From: an uncultured Erythrobacter sp.
GTDB taxonomy: Bacteria > Pseudomonadota > Alphaproteobacteria > Sphingomonadales > Sphingomonadaceae
Length of the DNA: 64,000 nt
Assembly (NCBI GenBank): GCA_947503155.1
Contig: CANNCL010000002.1
Coordinates: forward strand, 558,001-622,000
Direction of reading: 5' to 3'
The translations under genes and the position numbers were made by a program. Under the pieces are notes generated by a model. The model saw only the letters and a list, made by a program, of their open reading frames with translations, was not told the DNA's origin and ran no database searches. Positions 37,842 to 47,024 of this stretch are shown in pieces (the stretch's first letter is position 1; each line of letters opens with the position of its first letter).

Positions 37842-39557
37842 ATGTCTTTCGACAAATCCAAACTGCCTAGTCGTCATGTCTCCGTCGGCCCTGAACGCGC
37901 GCCGCACCGTTCGTATTATTACGCCATGGGCATGACCGAAGAAGAAATTGCGCGTCCATTTGTGGCTGTCGCCAGCGCCGGCAATGACAGCGCCCCGTGC
38001 AACACCACACTCGATCCGCAGGCGAATATTTGCCGCGAAGGTGTGATCGCCGGGGGAGGGACACCGCGCCGTTTTAACACGATCACAGTGACCGATGGCA
38101 TCGCGATGGGGCATCAGGGCATGAAAAGCTCGCTCGTCAGCCGCGAAGTGATTGCGGATTCGGTCGAATTGTCCGTGCGCGGTCATTGCTATGATGCGCT
38201 GGTCGGATTTGCTGGGTGCGATAAAAGCCTTCCCGGCATGATGATGGCGATGCTCCGCCTCAATGTGCCGAGCATCTTTGTTTATGGCGGATCAATCCTG
38301 CCCGGCACCCATCACGGCAAAGACGTTACGGTTGTGGACGTGTTTGAGGCCGTGGGTCAGCACGCCGCTGGCAATTGCCCGCTGAAGGAGCTGATTGCTC
38401 TGGAAAAAGTGGCATGTCCCGGCCACGGCGCATGCGGCGGACAATTCACCGCCAACACTATGGCGTGCGTGGGTGAGGCGATCGGTTTATCGCTTCCAAA
38501 CAGCAACATGGCACCGGCTCCTTATACTTCGCGTGAGGAGATTGCGCGCGCTGCTGGGGCGCAAGTGATGGTCTTGCTTGAGAAAAATCTGCGCCCCCGC
38601 GACATCTGTACGCGCGCAGCTTTTGAGAATGCTGCGCGGGTTGTTGCGGCAACCGGCGGGTCCACCAATGCTGCGCTGCACCTGCCGGCGATGGCCAGTG
38701 AATGCGGCATAGATTTTGATCTGTTTGACGTGGCGGAGATATTTAAATCAACGCCTTACATCGCAGACCTCAAGCCCGGCGGTAAATATGTTGCGAAAGA
38801 CATGCACGAGGCAGGCGGTGTTTACATGGGCATGAAGACGTTGCTCGATGGGGGCTTCCTTGACCCGGAACCGATGACGGTCACGGGCAAGACGCTCGGC
38901 GAGAATATCGAGGAAATCACGTGGAAGCCTGATCAAAAGGTGTTCTACGATGTCAAAAATCCGATCACTCCAACTGGCGGTGTTGTTGGCCTAAAAGGGT
39001 CACTCGCGCCGGACGGGGCCATCGTGAAAGTCGCCGGGATGGAACGGCTGCAATTCACCGGCCCTGCGCGGGTGTTCGAATGCGAAGAAGACACATTCGC
39101 CGCCGTCGAAAGGCGCGATATTGCAGAGGGCAGTGTTATCGTCATCCGTTACGAGGGGCCGAAAGGCGGGCCGGGTATGCGCGAAATGCTCTCCACCACT
39201 GCGGCGCTCTATGGTCAGGGGATGGGCGAGAAAGTTGCGCTTATCACAGATGGTCGTTTCTCCGGCGCAACGCGCGGGTTCTGCATCGGCCATGTCGGGC
39301 CAGAAGCAGCAGACGGCGGACCGATTGCTCTGGTAGAAGACGGCGATATCATCAGCATTGACGCAGCTGAGGGCACAATCGACCTCGAAGTGGATGAGGC
39401 GGTCCTCGCCGAACGCCGCAAAGCTTGGAAGCCGCGCGCCAATGATTATCAATCGGGCGCTTTGTGGCGATATTCGCAGACGGTCGGCTCAGCGCGCGAA
39501 GGGGCCTTGACCCATCCGGGAGCGAAAGCGGAAACCCATGTTTTTGCCGATATCTAA
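37842..39557 (+). CDS. ilvD: Dihydroxy-acid dehydratase
   Basis: 571 residues. It dehydrates 2,3-dihydroxy acids in valine, leucine and isoleucine synthesis. Cluster-binding cysteines lie in [22 protein letters not shown] and [16 protein letters not shown]. The N-terminus [13 protein letters not shown] and end TQ-type tail are normal for the family. AGGAAAC precedes the ATG. The last 20 bases overlap the next gene. Confidence 0.95.
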   Translation: MSFDKSKLPSRHVSVGPERAPHRSYYYAMGMTEEEIARPFVAVASAGNDSAPCNTTLDPQANICREGVIAGGGTPRRFNTITVTDGIAMGHQGMKSSLVSREVIADSVELSVRGHCYDALVGFAGCDKSLPGMMMAMLRLNVPSIFVYGGSILPGTHHGKDVTVVDVFEAVGQHAAGNCPLKELIALEKVACPGHGACGGQFTANTMACVGEAIGLSLPNSNMAPAPYTSREEIARAAGAQVMVLLEKNLRPRDICTRAAFENAARVVAATGGSTNAALHLPAMASECGIDFDLFDVAEIFKSTPYIADLKPGGKYVAKDMHEAGGVYMGMKTLLDGGFLDPEPMTVTGKTLGENIEEITWKPDQKVFYDVKNPITPTGGVVGLKGSLAPDGAIVKVAGMERLQFTGPARVFECEEDTFAAVERRDIAEGSVIVIRYEGPKGGPGMREMLSTTAALYGQGMGEKVALITDGRFSGATRGFCIGHVGPEAADGGPIALVEDGDIISIDAAEGTIDLEVDEAVLAERRKAWKPRANDYQSGALWRYSQTVGSAREGALTHPGAKAETHVFADI

Positions 39558-39909
39558 ATCCGGCCTCTTGGCTTGCACCATTTTGGCTGCGCTCACGGCT
39601 TGCGCAGACCCTACTGGCGAGCCTGAAGGTGCGAATATTGATTGCGCCATTGGCCCGGGGTCGGAATTTTCGAATGTCTGCGTGGCAGAGCGCGTTTCGG
39701 CGGACGCTTTTGTTATTCACCATCCTGACGGCGGCTTTCGCAGGTTCACGCTCAGCGAAGACGGCGAGCAGAGCATCGCTGTCGCAGATGGCGCTGAACC
39801 GGTCACTTATGAGCGGACGGATCCGCAAACGGGGGTGCTCGAATTCGGCCTAACGGTTGATCGTTACCGGCTCAATTTGGACTTTCTCGCTGCCGCTTCT
39901 GATGAGTGA
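39538..39909 (+). CDS. Small lipoprotein of unknown function
   Basis: 123 residues. Signal peptide with lipobox LTAC ([16 protein letters not shown], Cys22), then a compact domain with two further Cys ([15 protein letters not shown]) and a beta-rich stretch ([19 protein letters not shown]). It starts 20 bases before the end of ilvD and overlaps nnr by eight bases, so all three are translationally coupled. I recognise no named family. Confidence 0.78.
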   Translation: MFLPISKSGLLACTILAALTACADPTGEPEGANIDCAIGPGSEFSNVCVAERVSADAFVIHHPDGGFRRFTLSEDGEQSIAVADGAEPVTYERTDPQTGVLEFGLTVDRYRLNLDFLAAASDE

Positions 39910-41293
39910 TGCACAAGTCCTGACCGCATCACAGATGCGAGGCGCAGAGCAGGCATTGTTCGATGCGGGAATGGACGTTTTCGAACTGATGCAAACAGCC
40001 GCCGCTGGCGCCGCTGAATGGGTGAGGCGGATCGCCGCTGGGCGCTCTGTCACCGTGCTGTGCGGACCGGGTAACAATGGCGGTGATGGCTATGTGATCG
40101 CGCATTTGTTGCGGCGCGCTGGCGCTGAGGTGCATGTGGTCGCGCCGATCGCGCCGAAGACTAAGGCGGCGCAGCAAGCGCGCGCTTTGTGGGGCGGCCC
40201 CGTGCAAACATCGGGCGGTGCTATCAATGGCGGAGTGTTGGTGGATTGCCTGTTCGGCTCTGGTCTTAGCCGGCCGCTGAGCGGTGAGCACGCTTTGCTC
40301 CTGCGTGACCTCGCCGCGCGTCATCAACAGACCGCGGCGATTGATGTGCCCTCTGGCATCGACAGCGACAGCGGGGCGATCCTCAATGAAAAACTGCCCA
40401 AATGTGATGTGACGCTGGCCTTGGGCGCATGGAAATTTGCGCATTGGTCCTTGCCGGGCCGCGAACAAATGGGAGAGCGCAGGCTTGTGCCGATTGGCAT
40501 TGGTAGCGTGGCGGGCGCCGCGCAATTGCTCGCAAAACCGCGCTTTGCCGCCCCTGCTGCTGACTCGCACAAATATCGCCGAGGGTTAGCGGCGATTGTA
40601 GGGGGAGCGATGCCCGGCGCTGCGCAATTGGCCGCAGAGGCAGCGATGCGGGGCGGGGCCGGTTATGTGAAGTTACTCGCGGAAGTGGACGGTCAGCCGG
40701 TTAATGCCGGCCTTGTTCACGATCACGGTGCGCTTGATCAGGCGCTGTCCGATGAACGCATCAACGCTGTGCTTGTCGGACCGGGGCTAGGGCGGAACGC
40801 AGAAGCAGAGCGGCGTTTGGCCTTGACGCTTTCGGCAAGACGGGCGGCCGTCCTTGATGCAGATGCGCTCCACCTGCTGAAACCCGGCATGATCTCAGAT
40901 GGAATGCCGGTCATTGCCACTCCGCATGACGGTGAACTCGCGGCGTTGTGCCGCAGCTTTGCGGTCTTGGCCGAAACCCGCCGCGACCGGGCCGCTGCGC
41001 TCGCTAGGGTCAGCGATATGGTCATTCTCGCCAAAGGTCCCGGCACAATTATCGCATCGCCAGACGGCAAAATTGCAATCGCGCCCCCTGCGCCCAGCTG
41101 GCTGTCGGTTGCCGGCAGCGGCGACGTGCTAGCGGGAATCGCCGTTAGCCGCATGGCGGGCGGGACCGATCCGTTCACGGCGGCGTGCGAAGCGGTGTGG
41201 TTGCACGGACAGACGGCGCGTATCTGCGGCGCGGCATTCACCCCGCTTGATCTGGCGCGCGACGTGTCTGCTGCTATGGCGCGCGGGAAATGA
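39902..41293 (+). CDS. Bifunctional NAD(P)H-hydrate epimerase and dehydratase
   Basis: 463 residues with two domains. The N-terminal epimerase (YjeF-type, about 1-210) has the motif LCGPGNNGGDGYVIAHLL; the C-terminal ADP- or ATP-dependent dehydratase has ATPHDGELAAL, LAKGPGTIIASPDG and VAGSGDVLAGI. Together they repair hydrated NAD(P)H. The ATG at 39902 lies in the overlap with the lipoprotein gene; an in-frame start 15 codons upstream adds residues outside the family. Confidence 0.93.
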   Translation: MSDAQVLTASQMRGAEQALFDAGMDVFELMQTAAAGAAEWVRRIAAGRSVTVLCGPGNNGGDGYVIAHLLRRAGAEVHVVAPIAPKTKAAQQARALWGGPVQTSGGAINGGVLVDCLFGSGLSRPLSGEHALLLRDLAARHQQTAAIDVPSGIDSDSGAILNEKLPKCDVTLALGAWKFAHWSLPGREQMGERRLVPIGIGSVAGAAQLLAKPRFAAPAADSHKYRRGLAAIVGGAMPGAAQLAAEAAMRGGAGYVKLLAEVDGQPVNAGLVHDHGALDQALSDERINAVLVGPGLGRNAEAERRLALTLSARRAAVLDADALHLLKPGMISDGMPVIATPHDGELAALCRSFAVLAETRRDRAAALARVSDMVILAKGPGTIIASPDGKIAIAPPAPSWLSVAGSGDVLAGIAVSRMAGGTDPFTAACEAVWLHGQTARICGAAFTPLDLARDVSAAMARGK

Positions 41294-42504
41294 GCGAAAA
41301 ACAAGAAATCGTCCGCCTCGCCGCAAAGGGTGACGGCGTCACCGCAAAAGGCGCGCATTTTGCTCGCACCGTGCCCGGCGACCAAGTCGATGGCGAAGGC
41401 AATGTCATTCGCGGGCCCCATCATGTGGAGCCGCCTTGCGCACATTTTGGCACATGCGGCGGGTGTCAGCTGCAACATGGTGATGACACCGTGCTGCGCG
41501 ATTTTGTGCGCTGGCGGGTCGTTAATGCGGCGGCGGGGCAGGGGCCTGAAGCCCGCGAATTGCTTGAGGAACACCTATCCCCTCCCAAATCGCGCCGCCG
41601 TGCGACATTGCACGCGCTCCGCGTCAAAGGGAAGGCGGCACTGGGTTTCCGCGAGGCCGGATCGCACCGGCTTGTGAACTTATCCCAGTGCGAAATTCTA
41701 AGACCTGAATTGGCACAGCTTGCCGCCCCGCTGCGCAAATTTGTGGCGGCTCATGGGCCGAAAACCGGCGTCGATATTGCGGTGACTCTGAGCGATCAGG
41801 GCGTGGACCTTGGCCTAGTCAATCTTCCGCTCGAAGGGTTGGAAGCGACCGAAGCGGCGCTCGATTTTGCCCGCGACCACGCCCTCGCGCGGATGACGAT
41901 TGATCAGGGTTATGGCGCGGAAACGGTGTGGGAGCCGGAGCCGGTAACGATTACGTTGTCGGGATTGCCCGTGTCGATGCCCGCGGGCTCATTCTTGCAG
42001 GCCACCGATGATGCAGAAGCGCGCATGGTATCGGATGCGCTCGAATGGCTGGGTGATGCGCGTTTGGTTGCGGACCTGTTTTCAGGGCTTGGAACATTTG
42101 CGTTCGCTTTGGCCAGCAGCGGACCGGATGGCCGCAAAGTGCTGGCCGTAGAGGCCGAGCAAGCCGCGCATCTTGCTTGCAAAACTGCGTCCGCGCGCAT
42201 TGCTGGCCGGGTTCATGCCATGCATCGCGATTTGTTTAGAAACCCGCTCCAACCCGCTGAATTAAGCCGATTTGATGCGGTCTTGCTCGATCCACCGCGC
42301 GCCGGGGCGAAAGCTCAAATCGGCGCGATTGCGCAGAGCGATGTTGCACGGGTCGTTTATGTGAGCTGCAATCCATCAAGCTGGGCACGCGATGGGGCGG
42401 TGCTTGCTGAGGCAGGGTTTAAGCTCACAAAATTGCGTCCTGTTGGGCAATTCCGCTGGTCGACCCATGTTGAATTGGTCAGCCTATTTGAGCGTGTGAG
42501 CTAG
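41290..42504 (+). CDS. TrmA/RlmD-type SAM-dependent RNA m5U methyltransferase
   Basis: 404 residues. An N-terminal TRAM-like segment, then a four-Cys iron-sulfur site (CAHFGTCGGCQLQH and a later Cys near LSQCEI), and a methyltransferase domain with LVADLFSGLGTFAFAL, LLDPPRAGAK and the catalytic Cys in YVSCNPSSWARD. This set defines the iron-sulfur RNA uridine-C5 methyltransferases; the target (tRNA or 23S rRNA) is unclear. It overlaps the nnr gene (ATGA) and shares its last bases with the convergent hydrolase gene. Confidence 0.92.
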   Translation: MSEKQEIVRLAAKGDGVTAKGAHFARTVPGDQVDGEGNVIRGPHHVEPPCAHFGTCGGCQLQHGDDTVLRDFVRWRVVNAAAGQGPEARELLEEHLSPPKSRRRATLHALRVKGKAALGFREAGSHRLVNLSQCEILRPELAQLAAPLRKFVAAHGPKTGVDIAVTLSDQGVDLGLVNLPLEGLEATEAALDFARDHALARMTIDQGYGAETVWEPEPVTITLSGLPVSMPAGSFLQATDDAEARMVSDALEWLGDARLVADLFSGLGTFAFALASSGPDGRKVLAVEAEQAAHLACKTASARIAGRVHAMHRDLFRNPLQPAELSRFDAVLLDPPRAGAKAQIGAIAQSDVARVVYVSCNPSSWARDGAVLAEAGFKLTKLRPVGQFRWSTHVELVSLFERVS

Positions 42505-43301
42505 GCTCTGAGGGCGCTGAGGACTTGCGCCTCGAGCCATTCGCGGTGCTCCGCTTCGACATAGGCATGTCCGGCCCCCTCGCAGCGGCTTATCCGTATG
42601 TCGTCTTTGTGCCATGTGTCCCATGCGCTTTCAAACAGCTGAGCCGTCCTGTCGCGCATAGCGAGCAGGATATTCACTTGCCCTTCAAATTGGCTCAATC
42701 CCGCGCTCATTTCTTGCGCAAGGCTGGTTGGGGCGGGAGCGGGGCGCAGCGATGATGTCAGTCCGCGAATAAGTTTACCAAAATCGACACCGCCGCGCAG
42801 CAGACGGGCAATTTCGCGCGGGTTTTTGAGCTTTTCCGCATAGCGAGCACGGATCGCGCCGGGCGCGTGTTGCGGTTCGTCTTCGGCGTCAGAAGCCGTT
42901 TCCTCAATCGTCCATGGATTGGACAGGATTAGGCCCTCAAGACCTTCTCCGCCCGCCAGCATCAACGCAGACGCCGCATCGCAATTTCCAAACGCAAAGA
43001 CCCGCTCCATTTGCGGAGCCATCGCGCGGAACGCTTCGAGAGCGGCGCGAATGTCACCTGCGCTTTTGCGAAAGCCGCGATTTTCGCCTGCGCTGTCACC
43101 AATTCCGCGCCGATCATAACGGAACACCGGAAAACCCGCGCTCGCAATACGCGCCGCCAGCAAGGATTGACCAGAAAACGCACCAGATCGCACTTCATTG
43201 CCGCCGCTCACCAGCAGCAATCCGGTCGTGCCCGGTGCCGTATCAAGCGTCCCGCCGAGTTTGAGGCTGCCGCAGCCAAATTGGAAATGCAGGCGGCTCA
43301 T
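42501..43301 (-). CDS. Exosortase A system-associated hydrolase 1
   Basis: 266 residues. An alpha/beta-hydrolase with VRSGAFSGQSLLAARIASAG, YDRRGIGDS and a nucleophile region FGNCDAASALML in which Cys or Asp replaces the usual Ser elbow. The composition matches the hydrolase-1 family seen only in XrtA loci (TIGR03100). The start at 43301 overlaps hydrolase 2 by four bases; the 27 residues of in-frame extension look like non-coding sequence. Its stop shares the CTAG with the convergent methyltransferase. The substrate is unknown. Confidence 0.85.
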   Translation of the reverse strand: MSRLHFQFGCGSLKLGGTLDTAPGTTGLLLVSGGNEVRSGAFSGQSLLAARIASAGFPVFRYDRRGIGDSAGENRGFRKSAGDIRAALEAFRAMAPQMERVFAFGNCDAASALMLAGGEGLEGLILSNPWTIEETASDAEDEPQHAPGAIRARYAEKLKNPREIARLLRGGVDFGKLIRGLTSSLRPAPAPTSLAQEMSAGLSQFEGQVNILLAMRDRTAQLFESAWDTWHKDDIRISRCEGAGHAYVEAEHREWLEAQVLSALRA

Positions 43302-43978
43302 GTCTCTGTCCCCTGGCCCGCGACAATATTCGCCAAAGCAGCGGCCTGCGCGTCGTCTTCGTCCGGCTCTGCACGCAGCCAAAGACCCGCGCCGCCTAAC
43401 TCTTTTTGCGCAATCGTGGCGGCGGCGCCTGCCGCAATTGGCTCTGCGGTTTCAAGCTCGCGAAACATCTCGCCGCCAATTGTCCATCCAGCTAGGGTCA
43501 ATCCGTCGCGCCGTCCGGTTTCCAGCAATTGCTCAGAGCTTTCCTCGCGCCCGTCTTCGCGCGCCGCGATGGTTCTTGCGCGGATCATCGCACGCAAGAC
43601 TTTCGCCCCTGTTTGCGGTGCGTAATGCCAGCCCGGCAGATCGCTCGGAGCCATAAGCGCACCTGCGCGAATAGAGAGGAAATGCGTCGCGCTCACGTTC
43701 TTTGCAGCGGCATTCACTTGGCTGCGCCAACCCATAAGCGTTTGGCTGCTCAAGGGAGCAAGGCTCTCATTAACGCCCGGCATGTCGGGCAAGAAGCTAT
43801 CGACGCCAGACAAATCCAATTGCCGCATGACTTGCACTGTAAGCCGGCGCAATTTGTTTGCCTCATCAAACAGCGCAGGCAGGATCAAGACGCGCCGCTC
43901 GCGGCCTTCATCATAGGAAACCAGCAATTCCTCGCTGCTTTTTCCGCTTGATAACGGAGCCTGCCATGATGCGATCAT
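43298..43978 (-). CDS. Exosortase A system-associated hydrolase 2
   Basis: 226 residues. A diverged alpha/beta hydrolase (ILPALFDEANKLRRLTVQVM, LSGVDSFLPDMPGVNESL) of the type that accompanies hydrolase 1 in XrtA loci (TIGR03101). No GxSxG elbow is visible; the equivalent region reads LSIRAGALM. It is coupled to hydrolase 1 and follows the acyl carrier protein gene by 23 bases. Function is inferred from the locus. Confidence 0.8.
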   Translation of the reverse strand: MIASWQAPLSSGKSSEELLVSYDEGRERRVLILPALFDEANKLRRLTVQVMRQLDLSGVDSFLPDMPGVNESLAPLSSQTLMGWRSQVNAAAKNVSATHFLSIRAGALMAPSDLPGWHYAPQTGAKVLRAMIRARTIAAREDGREESSEQLLETGRRDGLTLAGWTIGGEMFRELETAEPIAAGAAATIAQKELGGAGLWLRAEPDEDDAQAAALANIVAGQGTET

Positions 43979-44001
43979 ACGCTTGTCGCTCGCGGCGGGC
44001 C

Positions 44002-44340
44002 TTAAGCCTCGCTGAGCTTGCCTTCCGCAAATGCGAGCAGGCCGCCGTAAGTTTCCAGCATTTCGCCATCCACATCATCATCTTCGATAACGATATCCAG
44101 ACGGTCTTCCATCTCGGTCAAAAGCCCAGCAACGGCCATCGAGTCCAATTCGGGCATGTGCCCAAACAACCCGCTATCTGCGTTCAGGGCGTCGGCTTCA
44201 TCAGCATCAACGCCCAACACATCAGCGATGATGGACTTTAATTCACTGTCCAGGGCCACACGGCTCATGGGCAGGCCGGATTTTTGATCCGCCGTTTCGT
44301 GTTCGGCTGAACTTTCGCCAGTGGCCGGTTGAGTGCTCAT
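44002..44340 (-). CDS. Acyl carrier protein of the XrtA locus
   Basis: 112 residues. The C-terminal 80 form a four-helix acyl carrier protein with the phosphopantetheine attachment Ser67 in ELDSMAV, preceded by a flexible N-terminal extension of about 25 residues. It probably carries the acyl or amino-acyl group that the divergent AMP-ligase activates. It sits between the acetyltransferase gene and the hydrolase genes on the minus strand. It is not a normal fatty-acid AcpP, which is shorter and has the DSLD motif. Confidence 0.88.
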   Translation of the reverse strand: MSTQPATGESSAEHETADQKSGLPMSRVALDSELKSIIADVLGVDADEADALNADSGLFGHMPELDSMAVAGLLTEMEDRLDIVIEDDDVDGEMLETYGGLLAFAEGKLSEA

Positions 44341-44409
44341 TTCAAAACGGATCCCTCTTATGGGTCACAATAGCTCAGCGCGCCCTCACGCACCGTTAGA
44401 TGGCGCCCC

Positions 44410-45435
44410 TTACCGGCGCGGCGGTAGCGGTGCAAGTTCCGCAACGTCAGCTTCGCGTAACCGATTGAATGTTTGGCGCGTCATATCAAGCCATGCACGC
44501 GGCTGTGCCATGTCAAAACAATCGATTTTGAAACGCGGGCGCGCCGCGTTCATCCAATCGGCCTTGTACGATTGATCGCCAGTGCCAAAATCGACCAGAG
44601 CCACACGGTCCGTGTCGATGACATGTTCGAACAGGGCTGCTGAAAGCGTTGTTCCAGCGGACAGTTTTCGTGCGCTTTCGAGATAGGCAAGCTTGTGAAT
44701 AAAGGCAGTGTCATTCTCCACTGTCCAGCACTGCGCGGCAACCGGCACCCCACCGTGCCACGCCATGCCAAAGCGCAACCGGCCAGCGGCGGCCTCTTCG
44801 CGTGCGAAAGCGCGCAGCATAGCGGGGTGATCTTCTTCCGGCTTCCAACTTGAGGCGTAAATCTCTTCGTAATCGGCCCACAACGCTTCGTCGAAATGCG
44901 TGAGAATCTTTGTTTCGACTTTTTTGGCTTTGCGTTTGAGCGTGGTGCGCAAAGGGCCGGGGCGTTCAGCCCAATATTGCGCGAAATTCTGACCGCCAAC
45001 ATGCAAGATGTGATTGATGTCGCATTCGGTGACCTCAACGCGCCATCCGGCCCCATCAAATGCGCGGGCCAAACGGGTGGCTGATCCATCTTCGTCGGGC
45101 ACGGGTTCTAAGGTGATGCGGTGGCCGCGCGATTTAAGCTGACGCGCGATCTCGATCAGCAGTTTTTCGCCTTTGTCACCCCCTGTGGCAAGTTGCCGCC
45201 ATGTAAAGCTGTACCAATTGCGCAATGGCGTGAGGCGACCGGCTTCTTGTGTCAGGGCCAGTGCAGCGCTGTTTTCTGGATCGCTTGCAATCGCGATGAG
45301 CGGCGTCAGCCCGGTCTCAGCGAGCAACGCATACCATTCGGCCCGATCAAACGGCGAAGGCGCATGCAGGGTATCGCCGTTTGCAAAGAGGTCTTGCAAG
45401 ACGTTAACCGTGCCGTGATACCGCGCTTCGATCAC
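44410..45435 (-). CDS. GNAT-type acetyltransferase of the XrtA locus
   Basis: 341 residues. The C-terminal half is a GNAT-fold (AYLESARKLSAGTTLSAALF, VDFGTGDQSYKADWMNAAR) of the BioF2-like/FemAB-related type found in exopolysaccharide loci. The start is a GTG at 45435, 41 bases from the divergent ligase start, with AAAGG upstream; no in-frame ATG is near. It probably transfers an acyl or aminoacyl group to a polysaccharide or carrier, given the ACP encoded next to it. Confidence 0.82.
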   Translation of the reverse strand: MIEARYHGTVNVLQDLFANGDTLHAPSPFDRAEWYALLAETGLTPLIAIASDPENSAALALTQEAGRLTPLRNWYSFTWRQLATGGDKGEKLLIEIARQLKSRGHRITLEPVPDEDGSATRLARAFDGAGWRVEVTECDINHILHVGGQNFAQYWAERPGPLRTTLKRKAKKVETKILTHFDEALWADYEEIYASSWKPEEDHPAMLRAFAREEAAAGRLRFGMAWHGGVPVAAQCWTVENDTAFIHKLAYLESARKLSAGTTLSAALFEHVIDTDRVALVDFGTGDQSYKADWMNAARPRFKIDCFDMAQPRAWLDMTRQTFNRLREADVAELAPLPPRR

Positions 45436-45476
45436 CGATGAATTGCCTTTCTTAAATCCGCGTACTCAGGAAGAAT

Positions 45477-47024
45477 ATGTCCAGCATCCCCGATCCTACC
45501 CCCTATCCGCTCGACCATCTTGCCGAATTGGCAAGTGCGCGCGGAATGGGCGCAGCACCGGCGCTGGTGCTTCGTGATGAGGTGCTTAACCACGATGCGT
45601 TAAGACTGCGTGTTGATCATCTGGCCGGATGGCTCGCGCGGGAAATTCCGCAAAAGGGGGCAAGGGTGGCGACTTGGGCTGCGAAGGGCGAATTGACTTG
45701 CTTGATGCCCTTGGCCGCTGCGCGTGCGGGATTGGTGCATGTTCCGATCAATCCATTGCTGAAACGCGCCCAAGCCGCGCATATCCTTTCCGATAGCGGA
45801 TCTGTGATGTTGATTGCGACAGGCACGCGGCTTGGCTCCCTAGACAATAGTGACGCGCCGCAGGGCTGCGTATTGTTGGAAGAAGGCGATGCGTTGGCCG
45901 CAGCCTATGACGCGCGCATTGATCATGGACCATCGGCAAGCGATCCAGACGATCTTACCGCCATTCTCTACACAAGCGGTTCAACCGGCCGTCCGAAGGG
46001 CGTGATGTTGAGCCACGCCAATTTGTGGCTCGGCGCGGTCAGCGTTGCGCATTATCTCAAAATGGAGCCGGATGACGTTACGCTAGCAGTGTTGCCACTG
46101 TCGTTTGATTACGGGCAGAATCAGCTTCTTTCGACATGGTATGCCGGGGGCAGCGCCGTACCGCTTGATTTCTTGTTTCCGCGAGATGTGGCGAAGGCAT
46201 GTGCAAAACATAATGTAACCACTCTGGCGGCGGTGCCTCCTCTGTGGGTGCAATTGACAGAGATGGAATGGCCAGCTGAGGCGAGCGCGCCTTTGCGCAG
46301 GCTAACGAATAGCGGCGGCGCATTGACCACGGATTTGGTGCGCGATTTACGCGGTATATTCTCTCAGGCCAATCTCTACCCGATGTACGGACTGACAGAA
46401 GCATTTCGGTCGACCTATCTCGATCCGTCGCTGGTGGAGGCGCATCCCACTTCTATGGGAACAGCAATCCCGTTTGCTGAGATATTGGTGATCGATGATG
46501 ACGGAACCGTCGCTGGTCCTGATGAAGAAGGTGAGCTGGTCCATTGCGGGCCGCTTGTCGCGCATGGTTATTGGGAAGACCCGGAACGCACGCGCGAACG
46601 TTTCAAACCGGCACCGAGCGCGTCAAAATATGGCGGAACCGCCGTTTGGTCTGGGGACCGCGTTAAACGGACCGCAGACGGCCTATTGTATTTTGTCGGC
46701 AGGCGCGATGCGATGATAAAGAGCGCTGGCAACCGCATCAGCCCGCAGGAAATAGAAGAGGCCGCAATTGCGACGCAGCTCGCAGCGGAGGCGGCGGCGA
46801 TCGGCATCCCGGACGAGAGGCTTGGCCATGCGGTCCATCTGGTTGTTCGCGGAACCTCTGGTGAGGCCGAACAAGCGAAGCTTTCCAAAGCCTTGCGAAG
46901 GGAACTTCCGAACTTTATGCAACCACATACGATCCATTGGCGCGATGCCATGCCGCTCAATCCCAATGGTAAAATTGATCGCGCGGCGCTTTACCGTGAA
47001 TTGATTGGGGAGGGCGTGCAATGA
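45477..47024 (+). CDS. Acyl-CoA ligase (AMP-forming), exosortase A system-associated
   Basis: 515 residues. The P-loop LYTSGSTGRPKGVMLSH, the motif YPMYGLTEAFRSTYL and a C-terminal hinge with catalytic Lys (LNPNGKIDRAALYRE) define an adenylate-forming ligase; the family is TIGR03098. It probably activates a carboxylic or amino acid for loading on the ACP. AGGA lies five bases before the ATG. It overlaps the decarboxylase gene (ATGA). Confidence 0.9.
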   Translation: MSSIPDPTPYPLDHLAELASARGMGAAPALVLRDEVLNHDALRLRVDHLAGWLAREIPQKGARVATWAAKGELTCLMPLAAARAGLVHVPINPLLKRAQAAHILSDSGSVMLIATGTRLGSLDNSDAPQGCVLLEEGDALAAAYDARIDHGPSASDPDDLTAILYTSGSTGRPKGVMLSHANLWLGAVSVAHYLKMEPDDVTLAVLPLSFDYGQNQLLSTWYAGGSAVPLDFLFPRDVAKACAKHNVTTLAAVPPLWVQLTEMEWPAEASAPLRRLTNSGGALTTDLVRDLRGIFSQANLYPMYGLTEAFRSTYLDPSLVEAHPTSMGTAIPFAEILVIDDDGTVAGPDEEGELVHCGPLVAHGYWEDPERTRERFKPAPSASKYGGTAVWSGDRVKRTADGLLYFVGRRDAMIKSAGNRISPQEIEEAAIATQLAAEAAAIGIPDERLGHAVHLVVRGTSGEAEQAKLSKALRRELPNFMQPHTIHWRDAMPLNPNGKIDRAALYRELIGEGVQ